Part shown: one piece after another, positions 33,796 to 43,063 of the stretch
Position numbering within the stretch: the first letter of the stretch is position 1
How the letters are laid out: each line of letters opens with the position of its first letter
From: Streptomyces sp. DG1A-41
Lineage (GTDB): Bacteria; Actinomycetota; Actinomycetes; Streptomycetales; Streptomycetaceae
Assembly: GCF_037055355.1 (NCBI RefSeq)
Contig: NZ_CP146350.1
Span: 8,207,001 to 8,271,000, forward strand
Reading direction: 5' to 3'
Length of the DNA stretch: 64,000 nucleotides
The notes under the pieces: generated by a model
What the model saw: only the letters and a program-made list of their open reading frames with translations
The model's database searches: none
What the model was told of the DNA's origin: nothing
Made by a program: the position numbers and the translations under genes

Positions 33796-34870
33796 TGAGC
33801 ATGACCCAACAGGCTGCGCCGGCGGTGGAGACACCGCCGGCCCCGGCCCCAAGCAGTCCGACGGCCGGACGCGGCAGCGCCCGCTGGCGCTGCGGCTGCT
33901 GGCCAGGCCCGAGGTCGGCGTCTTCCTCGGCGCCGTCGCCGTGCTCGTGTTCTTCCTGTTCGCCGCGCCGCCGGTGCGCGACGGCAGCTCGATGGCCAAC
34001 ATCCTGTACCAGTCGTCGACCATCGGGATCATGGCGCTGCCCGTGGCCCTGCTGATGATCGGCGGTGAGTTCGACCTGTCGGCCGGTGTCGCCGTGATCA
34101 CGTCGGCGCTGACCGCGTCCATGCTCAGCTACCAGCTGACCATGAACGTCTGGGTCGGCGTGATCGTCGCCCTCCTGGTGTCGCTCGCCATCGGGGCGTT
34201 CAACGGCTGGCTGCTGGTCAAGACGGGACTGCCCAGCTTCCTGGTCACCCTCGGCACCTTCCTGATCCTCCAGGGTGTGAACCTGGCCGTGACCAAGCTG
34301 GTCACCGGCAACGTCGCCACCGACGACATCAGCGACATGGACGGCTTCACCCAGGCGCAGAAGATCTTCGCGTCGTCGTTCACCGTCGGCGGGGTCAACG
34401 TCAAGATCACGGTGGTGTGGTGGCTGGTCTTCGCGGCCCTGGCCACCTGGGTGCTGCTGCGCACCAAGTACGGCAACTGGATCTTCGCGGTCGGCGGCAA
34501 CAAGCACTCCGCCCGGGCCGTCGGTGTCCCGGTGACGTTCACCAAGATCTCCCTGTTCATGCTGGTCGGCTTCGGCGCCTGGTTCGTCGGCATGCACCAG
34601 CTGTTCTCCTTCAACACCGTGCAGTCCGGCGAGGGCGTGGGCCAGGAGCTCATCTACATCGCCGCGGCCGTCATCGGCGGCTGTCTGCTGACCGGTGGCT
34701 ACGGCTCCGCGATCGGCCCGGTCTTCGGCGCCTTCATGTTCGGCATGGTGCAGCAGGGCATCGTCTACGCCGGCTGGAACCCGGACTGGTTCAAGGCCTT
34801 CCTCGGCGTGATGCTCCTCGGCGCCGTCCTCATCAATCTGTGGGTCCAGCGCACGGCGACCCGGAGGTGA
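33795..34870 (+). pseudogene. Sugar ABC transporter permease, frameshifted near its start
   Basis: ATG 33795 overlaps the preceding stop (TGATG) and reads MSMTQQAAPAVETPPAPAP. At about 33846, in the run CCCCGGCCCC, one base is missing. The permease sequence continues in another frame (KQSDGRTRQRPLALRLLARP, then EVGVFLGAVAVLVFFLFAAP) to 34870. The downstream part is a complete BPD_transp_2/RbsC-type permease with about ten membrane segments and [17 protein letters not shown]. Restored length is about 358 residues. An internal GTG at 33941 could give a product lacking the first membrane segment. Deletion and consensus error cannot be separated here. Confidence 0.82.
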
Positions 34871-34875
34871 CCGCA

Positions 34876-35787
34876 ATGACCAGCAACGAAACCGGCACCC
34901 ACGGCGCCGTCCTTCAGGACACGCCGCCCGCGAAGGACCGACCCCTCGTCGAACTCCGCGGCGCCGGCAAGTCCTACGGCAACATCCGCGCCCTGCACGG
35001 CGTCGACCTGAAGGTCTTCCCCAACCAGGTCACCTGCGTCCTCGGCGACAACGGCGCCGGCAAGTCCACCCTCATCAAGATCATCTCGGGTCTGCACCAG
35101 CACACCGAGGGCGAGTTCCTCGTCGACGGCGAACCGGTGCGCTTCTCCACCCCGCGCGAGGCCCTCGACAAGGGCATCGCCACGGTCTACCAGGACCTCG
35201 CCGTCGTCCCGCTGATGCCGGTGTGGCGCAACTTCTTCCTCGGCTCCGAGATGACCAAGGGACCCTGGCCGTTCCGCCGTCTCGACATCGAGCGGATGAA
35301 GAAGACCGCCGACGAGGAACTGCGCGCCATGGGAATCGTCCTCGACGACATGGAGCAGCCCATCGGCACGCTCTCCGGCGGCCAGCGCCAGTGCGTCGCG
35401 ATCGCCCGCGCCGTCTACTTCGGCGCCCGCGTCCTCATCCTGGACGAGCCGACCGCCGCCCTCGGCGTGAAGCAGTCCGGTGTAGTGCTGAAGTACATCG
35501 CCGCCGCCCGCGAGAAGGGCCTCGGCGTCATCTTCATCACCCACAACCCGCACCACGCCTACATGGTCGGCGACCACTTCAGCGTGCTGCGCCTGGGCAC
35601 CATGGAACTGTCCGCCTCCCGCAGCGAGGTCAGCCTGGAAGAGCTGACCAACCACATGGCCGGCGGCACCGAACTGGCCTCCCTCAAGCACGAGTTGGCG
35701 CAGGTCCGCGGCGTCGACGTCGAGGAGCTCCCCGAGGCGGGAGACCTCACCGCCCCCGTAGCCACGTCTTCGGAAGGAAAGTCCTGA
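34876..35787 (+). CDS. Sugar ABC transporter ATP-binding protein
   Basis: 303 residues from ATG 34876, preceded by GGAGGTGA. One ATPase domain is present: Walker [15 protein letters not shown], signature [14 protein letters not shown], Walker [13 protein letters not shown] and switch histidine FITHNPHH. RbsA-type importers often carry two fused ATPase domains; this single-domain form is usual for actinobacterial inositol-type transporters and would work as a dimer. About 45 residues after the domain are variable. It follows the permease by five bases and precedes the isomerase by one. Confidence 0.92.
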   Translation: MTSNETGTHGAVLQDTPPAKDRPLVELRGAGKSYGNIRALHGVDLKVFPNQVTCVLGDNGAGKSTLIKIISGLHQHTEGEFLVDGEPVRFSTPREALDKGIATVYQDLAVVPLMPVWRNFFLGSEMTKGPWPFRRLDIERMKKTADEELRAMGIVLDDMEQPIGTLSGGQRQCVAIARAVYFGARVLILDEPTAALGVKQSGVVLKYIAAAREKGLGVIFITHNPHHAYMVGDHFSVLRLGTMELSASRSEVSLEELTNHMAGGTELASLKHELAQVRGVDVEELPEAGDLTAPVATSSEGKS

Positions 35788-35788
35788 C

Positions 35789-36691
35789 ATGGCACTCGCG
35801 CTCGACCGCATCCGGGTCGGCTCCGCCCCCGACTCCTGGGGCGTCTGGTTCCCCGACGACCCCCAGCAGGTGCCCTGGGAACGCTTCCTGGACGAGGTCG
35901 CCGAGGCCGGCTACTCCTGGATCGAACTCGGCCCGTACGGCTACCTGCCGACCGACCCGGCCCGGCTCACCGACGAGGTGACCAAGCGGAACCTGAAGGT
36001 CTCCGCCGGCACGATCTTCTGCGGCCTTCACCGCGGTCCCTCCGAGTGGGACTCCACCTGGGAGCAGGTCAGCCGGGTCGCCGCCCTCACCCAGGCCATG
36101 GACGCGGGGCACCTGGTGGTCATCCCGTCCTTCTGGCGGGACGACAAGACCGCCGAGATCCTGGAGCCCCCGGAGCTCACCACCGAGCAGTGGCGCAACC
36201 TCACCACGGGCATGGAGCGCCTCGGCCGCGAGGTGAAGGACAGGTACGGCCTGGACATCGTCGTCCACCCGCACGCCGACACCCACATCGACACCGAGGA
36301 GCACGTGGAGCAGTTCCTCGACTCCACCGACTCCGACGCGGTCAACCTCTGCCTGGACACCGGGCACTACGCCTACTGCGGCGGCGACAGCGTCAAGCTG
36401 ATCGAGACGTACGGCGAGCGCATCGGCTATCTGCACCTCAAGCAGGTCGATCCGGAGATCCTCGCCGACGTGGTCAAGAACGAGGTCCCGTTCGGCCCCG
36501 CCGTGGCGCGCGGAGTCATGTGCGAACCGCCCGCCGGCGTGCCCGAACTGGGTCCGGTTCTCACAGCCGCCCAGAAGCTGGGTGTGGACCTGTTCGCCAT
36601 CGTCGAGCAGGACATGTACCCCTGCGAGCCGGACAAGCCGCTGCCGATCGCGGTGCGCACCCGCAAGTTCCTGAGGTCCTGCGGCGCCTGA
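35789..36691 (+). CDS. Sugar phosphate isomerase/epimerase (xylose-isomerase-like TIM barrel)
   Basis: 300 residues. The barrel begins IRVGSAPDSWGVWFPDDPQQ. Metal-binding positions are suggested by WIELGPYGYLP, DIVVHPHADTHIDTEEH, NLCLDTGHYAYCGGD and YLHLKQVDPE. Proteins of this subfamily occur in actinobacterial inositol operons and probably act as inosose dehydratase (IolE role) or isomerase (IolH/IolI role). The choice cannot be made from sequence alone. No separate classic iolE is visible in the window, which favours the dehydratase role. Confidence 0.8.
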   Translation: MALALDRIRVGSAPDSWGVWFPDDPQQVPWERFLDEVAEAGYSWIELGPYGYLPTDPARLTDEVTKRNLKVSAGTIFCGLHRGPSEWDSTWEQVSRVAALTQAMDAGHLVVIPSFWRDDKTAEILEPPELTTEQWRNLTTGMERLGREVKDRYGLDIVVHPHADTHIDTEEHVEQFLDSTDSDAVNLCLDTGHYAYCGGDSVKLIETYGERIGYLHLKQVDPEILADVVKNEVPFGPAVARGVMCEPPAGVPELGPVLTAAQKLGVDLFAIVEQDMYPCEPDKPLPIAVRTRKFLRSCGA

Positions 36692-36709
36692 CGATCCGAA
36701 AGGACGGCC

Positions 36710-37729
36710 ATGACTGAGCGCGCCACCCTGGGAGTCGCGGTCATCGGTACCGGAAGAATGGGCGCCGACCATGTGCGCCGCCTCCACGAAGTCATCAGCG
36801 GAGCACGGGTGGTCGCCGTCGCGGACGTCGACGCGGAGCGCGCGAAGGCCGTCGCAGCCCGTGTCGACGGCTGTACCGCCCACACCGACCCGGCCGCCGC
36901 ACTGGCGGCGGCCGACGTCGACGCCGTCCTGATCGCCTCCCCGGGTCCGGCCCACGAGGCCACCCTGCTCGCGGCCTTCGAGCGCGACCTGCCCGTCCTG
37001 TGCGAGAAGCCGCTCACCCCCGACGCGGCCTCCGCACTGCGCGTCCTCGAAGCCGAACTGCGCCTCGGCCACCGCCGTGTCCAGGTCGGCTTCATGCGCC
37101 GCTACGACCCCGAGTACGCGAAGCTGAAGGCCCTGCTGGCAACCGGCCAGCTGGGCCGCCCGCTGATGCTCCACAACCGGCACCGCAACGTGGCCAGCCC
37201 GCCCTTCTTCACCAGCTCCATGCTCATCAGCGACTCCGTCGCCCACGAGGCGGACGTGACCCGCTGGCTGCTGGGGCACGAGATCACGGCGGTCACGGTG
37301 CTGCGCCCCGCCCCGTCCGCCAACGCCCCCGACGGACTGCGCGATCCGCAGTTCGTCGTCTTCGAGACCGACGGCGGCGCCCTGTGTGACGTGGAGATCT
37401 TCGTCAACTGCGGCTTCGGCTACCAGGTGCAGGCCGAGGTGGTCTGCGAACGCGGCACCGCCCGCATCGGCGACGGCCACGCCCTGGTCACCAACATGGC
37501 CGGCCGCTGGGGCGGCACCATCGCCCAGGACTTCACCGAACGCTTCGAGACGGCCTACGACCGTCAGATCCAGACCTGGGTCGACGCCACCCGCCGCGGC
37601 GAGGTCACCGGCCCCGGCGTCTGGGACGGCTACGCCGCCGCCGCGGTGTGCGAGGCGGGGGTACGGGCGCTGGAGGACGGCGGCCGGGTCGAGGTCGAAC
37701 TGGTCGGGAAGCCCGCGCTGTACGCGTGA
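36710..37729 (+). CDS. iolG: Inositol 2-dehydrogenase (Gfo/Idh/MocA family)
   Basis: 339 residues; GAAAGGA lies before the ATG. The N-terminal Rossmann motif is [20 protein letters not shown]. The EKP motif ([12 protein letters not shown]) supplies the catalytic lysine region. [20 protein letters not shown] is characteristic of the IolG branch. [13 protein letters not shown] contains the conserved substrate-side residues. It should oxidise myo-inositol to scyllo-inosose using NAD. It is the last gene of the rightward transporter operon, which ends in the perfect hairpin at 37729-37758. Confidence 0.88.
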   Translation: MTERATLGVAVIGTGRMGADHVRRLHEVISGARVVAVADVDAERAKAVAARVDGCTAHTDPAAALAAADVDAVLIASPGPAHEATLLAAFERDLPVLCEKPLTPDAASALRVLEAELRLGHRRVQVGFMRRYDPEYAKLKALLATGQLGRPLMLHNRHRNVASPPFFTSSMLISDSVAHEADVTRWLLGHEITAVTVLRPAPSANAPDGLRDPQFVVFETDGGALCDVEIFVNCGFGYQVQAEVVCERGTARIGDGHALVTNMAGRWGGTIAQDFTERFETAYDRQIQTWVDATRRGEVTGPGVWDGYAAAAVCEAGVRALEDGGRVEVELVGKPALYA

Positions 37730-37758
37730 GCGGGCCGGGGGTGCGCCCCCGGCCCGCT
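37729..37758. terminator. Perfect bidirectional terminator hairpin
   Basis: AGCGGGCCGGGGG (37729-37741) pairs perfectly with CCCCCGGCCCGCT (37746-37758) around the loop TGCG. It lies between the convergent stops of iolG (37729) and the next oxidoreductase (37770) and can serve both. Confidence 0.8.
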
Positions 37759-37769
37759 CAGCGGGTGCC

Positions 37770-38786
37770 TCAGATCCTGGTGCGGGGCCGGGGCTCGAAC
37801 CCGGCCGCGCGGTAGCAGTCGTCGATGAGCGCCATCGTCGTCACCGCGTCGTCGGCGTCCAGCGGCAGCGGCGCACCGTCTCGCACCCGGGCGGCGAACG
37901 CCTCCAGCTGGTACGTGTACGACGAGCGCGTCCCGAGGCGTTCCGTGCGTTCGCCCTCCGGGGTGCGCACCACGATCCGGTCGTCCATCTGGGGCAGCAC
38001 GAAGTTCAGGGCCGTCGCCTCACCCCGCGAGCCGGTGATCTGGATGCTCATGTCCAGCCCGTCGTACGCCATGTGACAGCGGGCGGAGCCGGTCGCACCG
38101 CCGGGGAACTCCAGGTCGGCGTCCAGCCACTCGTCGACCCCGGGTGCGCCCGCGCGCTCCCCGCCCCGGGCCCCGGCAAGGCGCGGTGCGCCGCCCGCCC
38201 AGGGGGCGAGCATGCGCAGTGCGTGCAGGCCGTAGCAGCCCAGGTCCATCAGGGCGCCGCCGGCCAGCCGCAGCGACCAGCGTGGGTCGGCGTCCGGCGG
38301 GGCGGCGATGGCGACCATCGCCTCCACGTGCCGCAGTTCGCCGAGTTCACCCGAGTCCAGCAGCTCGTGCAGGCGGCGGGTGACCGGGTGGAAGAGGTAG
38401 TGGAAGGCCTCCATGAAGACCGTCCCGGCCTTCCCGGCGGCCTCCCGCACCTCCGCCGCCTCCCGCGCGTTGCTCGCCGACGGCTTCTCCGACAGCACGT
38501 GCTTGCCCGCCGCGAGGGCGGCCAGGTTCCACGGGCCGTGCAGACCGTTGGCGAGCGGGTTGTAGACGACGTCGACCTCGGGATCGGCCACCAGCTCGGC
38601 GTACGAACCCGCCACCCGCTCCACTCCGTGCTCGGCGGCGAACGCCTCGGCTCGGGCGCGGTCGCGGGCGGCCACCGCGACGAGGCGGTGGCCGGTCGCC
38701 CGGGCCGGGTCGGTCAGGGAGCGCCCGGTGATCCGCGCGGCTCCCAGCACACCTATGCGCAGGGGTTCCCGGCCCTTCTCGCTCAT
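37770..38786 (-). CDS. Gfo/Idh/MocA family oxidoreductase
   Basis: 338 residues from ATG 38786, which overlaps the upstream stop as ATGA. The Rossmann motif is RIGVLGAARITGRSLTDPAR and the EKP motif is HVLSEKPSASNAREA. VFMEAFHYLFHPVTRRLHEL resembles trans-dihydrodiol dehydrogenase or glucose-fructose oxidoreductase relatives rather than IolG. It would oxidise or reduce a cyclitol or sugar ring position with NAD(P). It is translationally coupled to an IolG-like gene, so the pair may act in sequence on one polyol. The substrate is unknown. Confidence 0.82.
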   Translation of the reverse strand: MSEKGREPLRIGVLGAARITGRSLTDPARATGHRLVAVAARDRARAEAFAAEHGVERVAGSYAELVADPEVDVVYNPLANGLHGPWNLAALAAGKHVLSEKPSASNAREAAEVREAAGKAGTVFMEAFHYLFHPVTRRLHELLDSGELGELRHVEAMVAIAAPPDADPRWSLRLAGGALMDLGCYGLHALRMLAPWAGGAPRLAGARGGERAGAPGVDEWLDADLEFPGGATGSARCHMAYDGLDMSIQITGSRGEATALNFVLPQMDDRIVVRTPEGERTERLGTRSSYTYQLEAFAARVRDGAPLPLDADDAVTTMALIDDCYRAAGFEPRPRTRI

Positions 38787-39787
38787 GCCTGCCGTACCTC
38801 CTCGATCGTCACGGGACGGTGCTCGTGCAGCGACAGGGTGCACGCCTCGGCGATCCAGCCCGCCTCCAGGGCGTCCTCGATCGTGCAGGGGGAGGGGCGG
38901 GTGCCGGCGACGACCTCGGTGAACGCGGTCAGTTCGGCGCGGTAGGCCTCGGTGAAGCGGTCCATGAAGAAGTCGTGAGGGGTGCCCGCCGGGAAGGTCA
39001 CGCCCGGCTCGACCGAGCGCAGCGGCAGCTTGTCCTCCAGGCCGACGGCGATGGAGTCCGTAAAGCCGTGGATTTCCATGCGGACGTCGTAACCACGGGC
39101 GTTGTGGCGGGAGTTGGACACCACGGCGATCGTGCCGTCGTCCAGGGTGAGGATCGCGCCGGTGGTGTCGGCGTCACCGGCCTCCTTGATGAAGTCGGCA
39201 CCGCGGTTGCCGCCCACGGCGTACACCTCGGTCACCTCACGGCCGGTCACCCAGCGGATGATGTCGAAGTCGTGCACCGAGCAGTCGCGGAAGATGCCGC
39301 CGGAGGCGGCGATGTACGCGGCGGGCGGCGGCGCCGGGTCGAGCGTGGTCGAGCGGACCGTGTGCAGCGCGCCGAGCTCGCCGCTCCGCACGGCCGCGCG
39401 GGCGTTGACGAAACCGGTGTCGAAGCGGCGGTTGTAGCCGATCTGGATCGGCACGTCCCTGCCCTGGACGGCCTTCAGCACCTCGACGCCCTCGCTCATG
39501 GTCCTGGCGACGGGCTTCTCGCAGAAGACGGGGATGCCGGCCTCGACCCCGGCGAGGATCAGCGCGGGGTGGGCGTCCGTCGCGGCCGCGACGACGATGC
39601 CGTCCACGCCGGCGGCCAGCAGGGCCTCGGGCGAGTCCACGACGTCGGCGCCGAACCGCTCGGCGGCGGCCTTGGCGGCGTCCGCGAACGGATCGGTGAC
39701 GACGAGGGACTCGACGGCGTCGAGCCCGGACAGGGTCTCGGCATGAAAGGCGCCGATGCGGCCGAGGCCGAGGATTCCGATACGCAT
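38783..39787 (-). CDS. iolG: Inositol 2-dehydrogenase-like oxidoreductase (Gfo/Idh/MocA)
   Basis: 334 residues from ATG 39787, with AGGAG eight bases upstream. Features include RIGILGLGRIGAFHAETLSG, VFCEKPVARTMSEG and IQIGYNRRFDTGFVNARAAV, the last typical of inositol dehydrogenases. FRDCSVHDFDIIRWVTGREV carries conserved active-site residues. This is a second IolG candidate in the window. It may act on another inositol isomer (scyllo- or D-chiro-) than the gene at 36710. The family includes many substrate classes, so the name is provisional. Confidence 0.82.
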   Translation of the reverse strand: MRIGILGLGRIGAFHAETLSGLDAVESLVVTDPFADAAKAAAERFGADVVDSPEALLAAGVDGIVVAAATDAHPALILAGVEAGIPVFCEKPVARTMSEGVEVLKAVQGRDVPIQIGYNRRFDTGFVNARAAVRSGELGALHTVRSTTLDPAPPPAAYIAASGGIFRDCSVHDFDIIRWVTGREVTEVYAVGGNRGADFIKEAGDADTTGAILTLDDGTIAVVSNSRHNARGYDVRMEIHGFTDSIAVGLEDKLPLRSVEPGVTFPAGTPHDFFMDRFTEAYRAELTAFTEVVAGTRPSPCTIEDALEAGWIAEACTLSLHEHRPVTIEEVRQA

Positions 39788-39825
39788 GGGTATTGCTCCT
39801 AGTCGTAAACAGGGGGTGGTGCTAC

Positions 39826-39874
39826 GCCCTCAGGGGCGCGGGGAACTGCGCGACCAGCCACAACGGCGCCGCAC
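39826..39874. repeat. Streptomyces-type dispersed intergenic repeat
   Basis: The stretch begins GCCCTCAGGGGCGCGGGGAA and ends CAACGGCGCCGCAC. From memory, near-identical stretches recur between genes in many Streptomyces chromosomes. It fills most of the gap between the IolG-like gene (start 39787) and the SDR stop at 39903. A copy search would confirm it. Confidence 0.55.
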
Positions 39875-39902
39875 ACGACGGACGACACAACGCGGCACAT
39901 CC

Positions 39903-40679
39903 TCAGTCGAGTCCGCCCAACACGTTCTGGTCCCAATCGATAACCGACCCGGTGACCACCCCGGACCGCTCCGACAGCAGGAACACAACAAAGTCGGCGA
40001 TCTCATCCGGCTGGCCCAACTTGCCCATCGGCAACTTCGCGGCGGCCTCTTCACGCCAGTCGTCCCCGGCGCCGTGGAACACCCGCTGCGTCGCGTCCTC
40101 CCCCTCCGTCGCGGTCCAGCCGATGTTCAGCCCGTTGATCCGGACCCGGTCCCACCGGTGCGCGTGCGCGGCGTTGCGGGTCAGGCCGACCAGGCCCGCC
40201 TTCGCGGCGACGTACGGCGCCAGGAACGGCTGCCCGCCGTGCGCCGACGAGGTGATGATGTTGACGATCGTGCCGGGTGCCTGACGCGCGACCATGTCCG
40301 CGACCGCCGCCTGCATGGCGAAGAACGGCCCCTTGAGGTTGATCGCGATGTGCTGGTCGAACAGCTCGGGCGTGGTGTCCAGCAGCGTCCCCCGGGAGGT
40401 CAGCCCGGCGGAGTTCACGAGGCAGTCGACGCGGCCGTACGTCTCCACGACCCGGGCCACGGAGGCCTTCGCCTGCCCGGCGTCCGACAGGTCGGCCCGG
40501 ACGTACAGGGCCTTGCCGCCCGCGGCGGTCAGCTCCTCCACCAGGGCCTCGCCGGGTTCGGGACGCCGCCCGGTGACGGCCACGACCGCCCCCTCGCGGA
40601 CGGCGGCCCGCGCGATGGCGGCGCCGACACCCTGACTGCCGCCGTTGACCAGGACGATCTTGTCGTCGAGAAGTCCCAC
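39903..40679 (-). CDS. Short-chain dehydrogenase/reductase
   Basis: 258 residues from GTG 40679, with GAGGAA upstream; the frame opens further up without a ribosome site. It is a classical SDR: VLVNGGSQGVGAAIARAAVR binds the cofactor, LVNSAGLTSRGT is the NAG region, IVNIITSSAHGG gives the catalytic serine and YVAAKAGLVGLTRN the YxxxK pair. It lies eight bases after the PhyH dioxygenase gene in the same direction, and both probably belong to the operon that also contains the two oxidoreductases. Oxidation of a cyclic or chiral alcohol is the general role; the substrate is unknown. Confidence 0.88.
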   Translation of the reverse strand: MGLLDDKIVLVNGGSQGVGAAIARAAVREGAVVAVTGRRPEPGEALVEELTAAGGKALYVRADLSDAGQAKASVARVVETYGRVDCLVNSAGLTSRGTLLDTTPELFDQHIAINLKGPFFAMQAAVADMVARQAPGTIVNIITSSAHGGQPFLAPYVAAKAGLVGLTRNAAHAHRWDRVRINGLNIGWTATEGEDATQRVFHGAGDDWREEAAAKLPMGKLGQPDEIADFVVFLLSERSGVVTGSVIDWDQNVLGGLD

Positions 40680-40687
40680 GAGGTTCC

Positions 40688-41845
40688 TCAGCTCTCTCGT
40701 CGTTCGGTACCGGCCCGCAGCTCCGCACGGAGCGCCTCCGGCGTCCACTCCTCATGCAGGGCCCGCCGTACGATCTCCGCCTGCGAGGGCGGGGCCAGGC
40801 CGTCGACCGGCGGGTCGCTGTCGAGGTTGGTGGGGAAGGGGTAGCCCTCGGCGCTCGCCGCGATGACGTTGGCCAGCCACGCGTCGCTCGCGCCCTCGGC
40901 CTTCCGCTTCAGCAGCACGGGGTACACCGCGTTCGCCACGGCCTCCCGGTCCACCGTCTCCATCGCGCGCCCGAACGCGGACGACACCTGCACCAGGTTG
41001 GCCATGCGCCGGATGTCCGCCGAGCGGTTGGTGCCGGCGGCGTGGAAGAGGGCCGGGTTGAAGAAGACCGCGTCGCCCTTCGCGAGCGGCAGCTGCACCT
41101 GGTGGGCCTCGAAGTACGCCCGGAACTCCGGGCGCCGCCAGGCGAGATAGCCCGGCTCGTACTTCTGCGAGTGCGGCAGGTACATCGTCGGCCCGGACTC
41201 CACCGGCATGTCGCAGTGCGCGACCGCGCCCTGGAGGGTCAGCACGGGGGAGAGGCGGTGCACGTGCCCGGGATAGGCGGCGGCGACCTCGTCGGACAGG
41301 AAGCCCAGATGGTAGTCGCGGTGCGCGGTCTGGGCGGCGCCGCCCGGGTTGACCACGTTGAGCTGCGAGGTGACCTGGTAGCCGGGACCCAGCCAGGCCG
41401 TCGCCACGAGGGCGAGGACGTCGTTGGCGTAGTAGTCGGCGAACGCCTCCGCGTCGTACAGGGCCGCCTTCTCCAGGGCGTTCCACACCCGGTCGTTGGC
41501 GCCCGGCTTGGCGAAGTGGTCACCGGCCGTCGCGCCCGAGGCGCGCTGCTCGGCGATCAGGGCGTCGAACACGGCGGTGGCCCGGTCCACGACCCCCGGG
41601 TCGGGAAAGGCACCGCGGAAGACGACGATGCCGGGCCCGTCGGCGAGCGCGCGCACCAGCTCGGCCTGGACGACCCGGTCGCCTTCGAGCAGACCGGTGT
41701 CGTAGACCGGCACGTTCCGCTCCACGGCCGAGGCGTGCGGATAGTCGGCGGGGTCCGTCGCCCGTTCGACCAGCGCGCGGAGCGCGTCGAGATCGCAGTC
41801 CTGCTCGGACAGCCAGACGCGGGGGTGTACGGAAGTGAAGGACAT
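40688..41845 (-). CDS. Phytanoyl-CoA dioxygenase (PhyH) family protein
   Basis: 385 residues from ATG 41845. It is a non-haem Fe(II)/2-oxoglutarate oxygenase with the facial triad visible in TAHRDYHLGFLSDE (HxD) and FNPALFHAAGTNRS (distal His, then Arg for 2-oxoglutarate). Proteins of this family hydroxylate diverse small molecules, not only phytanoyl-CoA. As first gene of the run with the SDR and IolG-like genes, it may open catabolism of a modified inositol, for instance by oxidative demethylation. That is speculation from context. A possible regulator site lies 44 bases upstream. Confidence 0.88.
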   Translation of the reverse strand: MSFTSVHPRVWLSEQDCDLDALRALVERATDPADYPHASAVERNVPVYDTGLLEGDRVVQAELVRALADGPGIVVFRGAFPDPGVVDRATAVFDALIAEQRASGATAGDHFAKPGANDRVWNALEKAALYDAEAFADYYANDVLALVATAWLGPGYQVTSQLNVVNPGGAAQTAHRDYHLGFLSDEVAAAYPGHVHRLSPVLTLQGAVAHCDMPVESGPTMYLPHSQKYEPGYLAWRRPEFRAYFEAHQVQLPLAKGDAVFFNPALFHAAGTNRSADIRRMANLVQVSSAFGRAMETVDREAVANAVYPVLLKRKAEGASDAWLANVIAASAEGYPFPTNLDSDPPVDGLAPPSQAEIVRRALHEEWTPEALRAELRAGTERRES

Positions 41846-41888
41846 CGTCGTCCCTTCGGGGTCACGGAGCGACGGATCCCTGTCATTC

Positions 41889-41900
41889 TTGTCAGTACAA
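41889..41900. promoter_or_regulatory. TTGTCAGTACAA palindrome between PhyH and LacI genes
   Basis: TTGT-CAGT-ACAA has matching outer arms. The extended string TGTCAGTACAAAC closely matches TGTAAGTACAAAC on the minus strand of the iol inverted repeat (32574-32586). It lies 44 bases from the PhyH start and 54 from the LacI start. It is a candidate operator for the divergent LacI protein or the iol regulator. Confidence 0.5.
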
Positions 41901-41953
41901 ACCCCTCGAACAACCAGCAGGCAGCCATCAAAAACCCCTCAAGGAGCCGGCGC

Positions 41954-42988
41954 ATGGGCCACCCGTTCCCGATCCGGGAGATCGCACGTCAGGCGGGCCT
42001 GAGCGAGGCGACGGTCGACCGGGTCCTCAACGGCCGGGGCGGGGTCCGGGAGAGCACCGCGCAGGAGGTGCACCGGGCGATAGCCGACCTGGACCGGCAG
42101 CGCACGCAGGTCCGGCTCGTCGGCCGGACGTTCATGGTCGACATCGTCATGCAGGCGCCCGAGCGTTTCACCACCGCGATCCGTGCCGCCCTGGAGGCCG
42201 AGCTGCCGTCCCTGCACCCGGCGGTGCTGCGCTCCCGCTTCCACTTCCGCGAGACCGGCCCGGTCGGGGAACTCGTGCGGACCCTGGACCGGATCGCCCG
42301 GCGCGGCTCGCAGGGCGTGATTCTCAAGGCCCCGGACGTCCCCGAGGTCACCGCCGCCGTCGGCCGTCTCGAAGCCGTCGGCATCCCGGTCGTGACCCTG
42401 GTGACCGACCTGCCCGCCAGCGCCCGGCTCGCCTACGTCGGCATCGACGACCGGGCGGCGGGCGCGACGGCCGCGTATCTGATGGGCCAGTGGCTGGGGG
42501 AGCGCCCGGGCAACATCCTGACCAGCCTCAGCAGCGGTTTCTTCCGCAACGAGGAGGAGCGTGAGATGGGCTTCCGCAGCGCCATGCGGGCCCGGCATCC
42601 CGAGCGCACGCTGGTCGAGATCGCCGAGGGGCAGGGGCTGGACGCCACCCAGTACGACCTCGTCCGGGCCGCGCTGGAACGCGACCCGGACATCCGGGCG
42701 GTGTACTCGATCGGCGGCGGCAACATCGCCACGCTGAGGGCCTTCGACGATCTCGGCCGCGAGTGCGCCGTGTTCGTCGCGCACGACCTCGACCACGACA
42801 ACACCCGGCTGCTGCGCGGGCACCGCCTGTCCGCCGTGCTCCACCACGACCTGCGCCAGGACGTGCGCGAGGCCTGCCACACGGTCATGCGGGCACACGG
42901 CGCACTGCCGCCGGCCGGGCCGTCGCTGCCGTCGGCGATCCAGGTGGTGACGCCGTACAACATGCCGCCGCAGGTGACGGCCGCGTGA
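41954..42988 (+). CDS. LacI-family transcriptional regulator
   Basis: 344 residues from ATG 41954, with AAGGAG eight bases upstream. The LacI helix-turn-helix and hinge are at the N-terminus (IREIARQAGLSEATVDRVLN). The effector domain is of the periplasmic-binding type and resembles ribose or inositol-type sensors (VYSIGGGNIATLRAFDDLGR and FVAHDLDHDNTRLLRG). It is divergent from the PhyH-SDR-IolG operon and is the likely local repressor, sensing a sugar or cyclitol. The 75 bases after its stop are empty. Confidence 0.9.
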   Translation: MGHPFPIREIARQAGLSEATVDRVLNGRGGVRESTAQEVHRAIADLDRQRTQVRLVGRTFMVDIVMQAPERFTTAIRAALEAELPSLHPAVLRSRFHFRETGPVGELVRTLDRIARRGSQGVILKAPDVPEVTAAVGRLEAVGIPVVTLVTDLPASARLAYVGIDDRAAGATAAYLMGQWLGERPGNILTSLSSGFFRNEEEREMGFRSAMRARHPERTLVEIAEGQGLDATQYDLVRAALERDPDIRAVYSIGGGNIATLRAFDDLGRECAVFVAHDLDHDNTRLLRGHRLSAVLHHDLRQDVREACHTVMRAHGALPPAGPSLPSAIQVVTPYNMPPQVTAA

Positions 42989-43063
42989 GCCGGGGCGGTT
43001 CCGGGTGCGGCACCCCGGCGTGTATCCGGAGCGCCGTGCGCCACGGCCCCTACCGTCGTCCTC

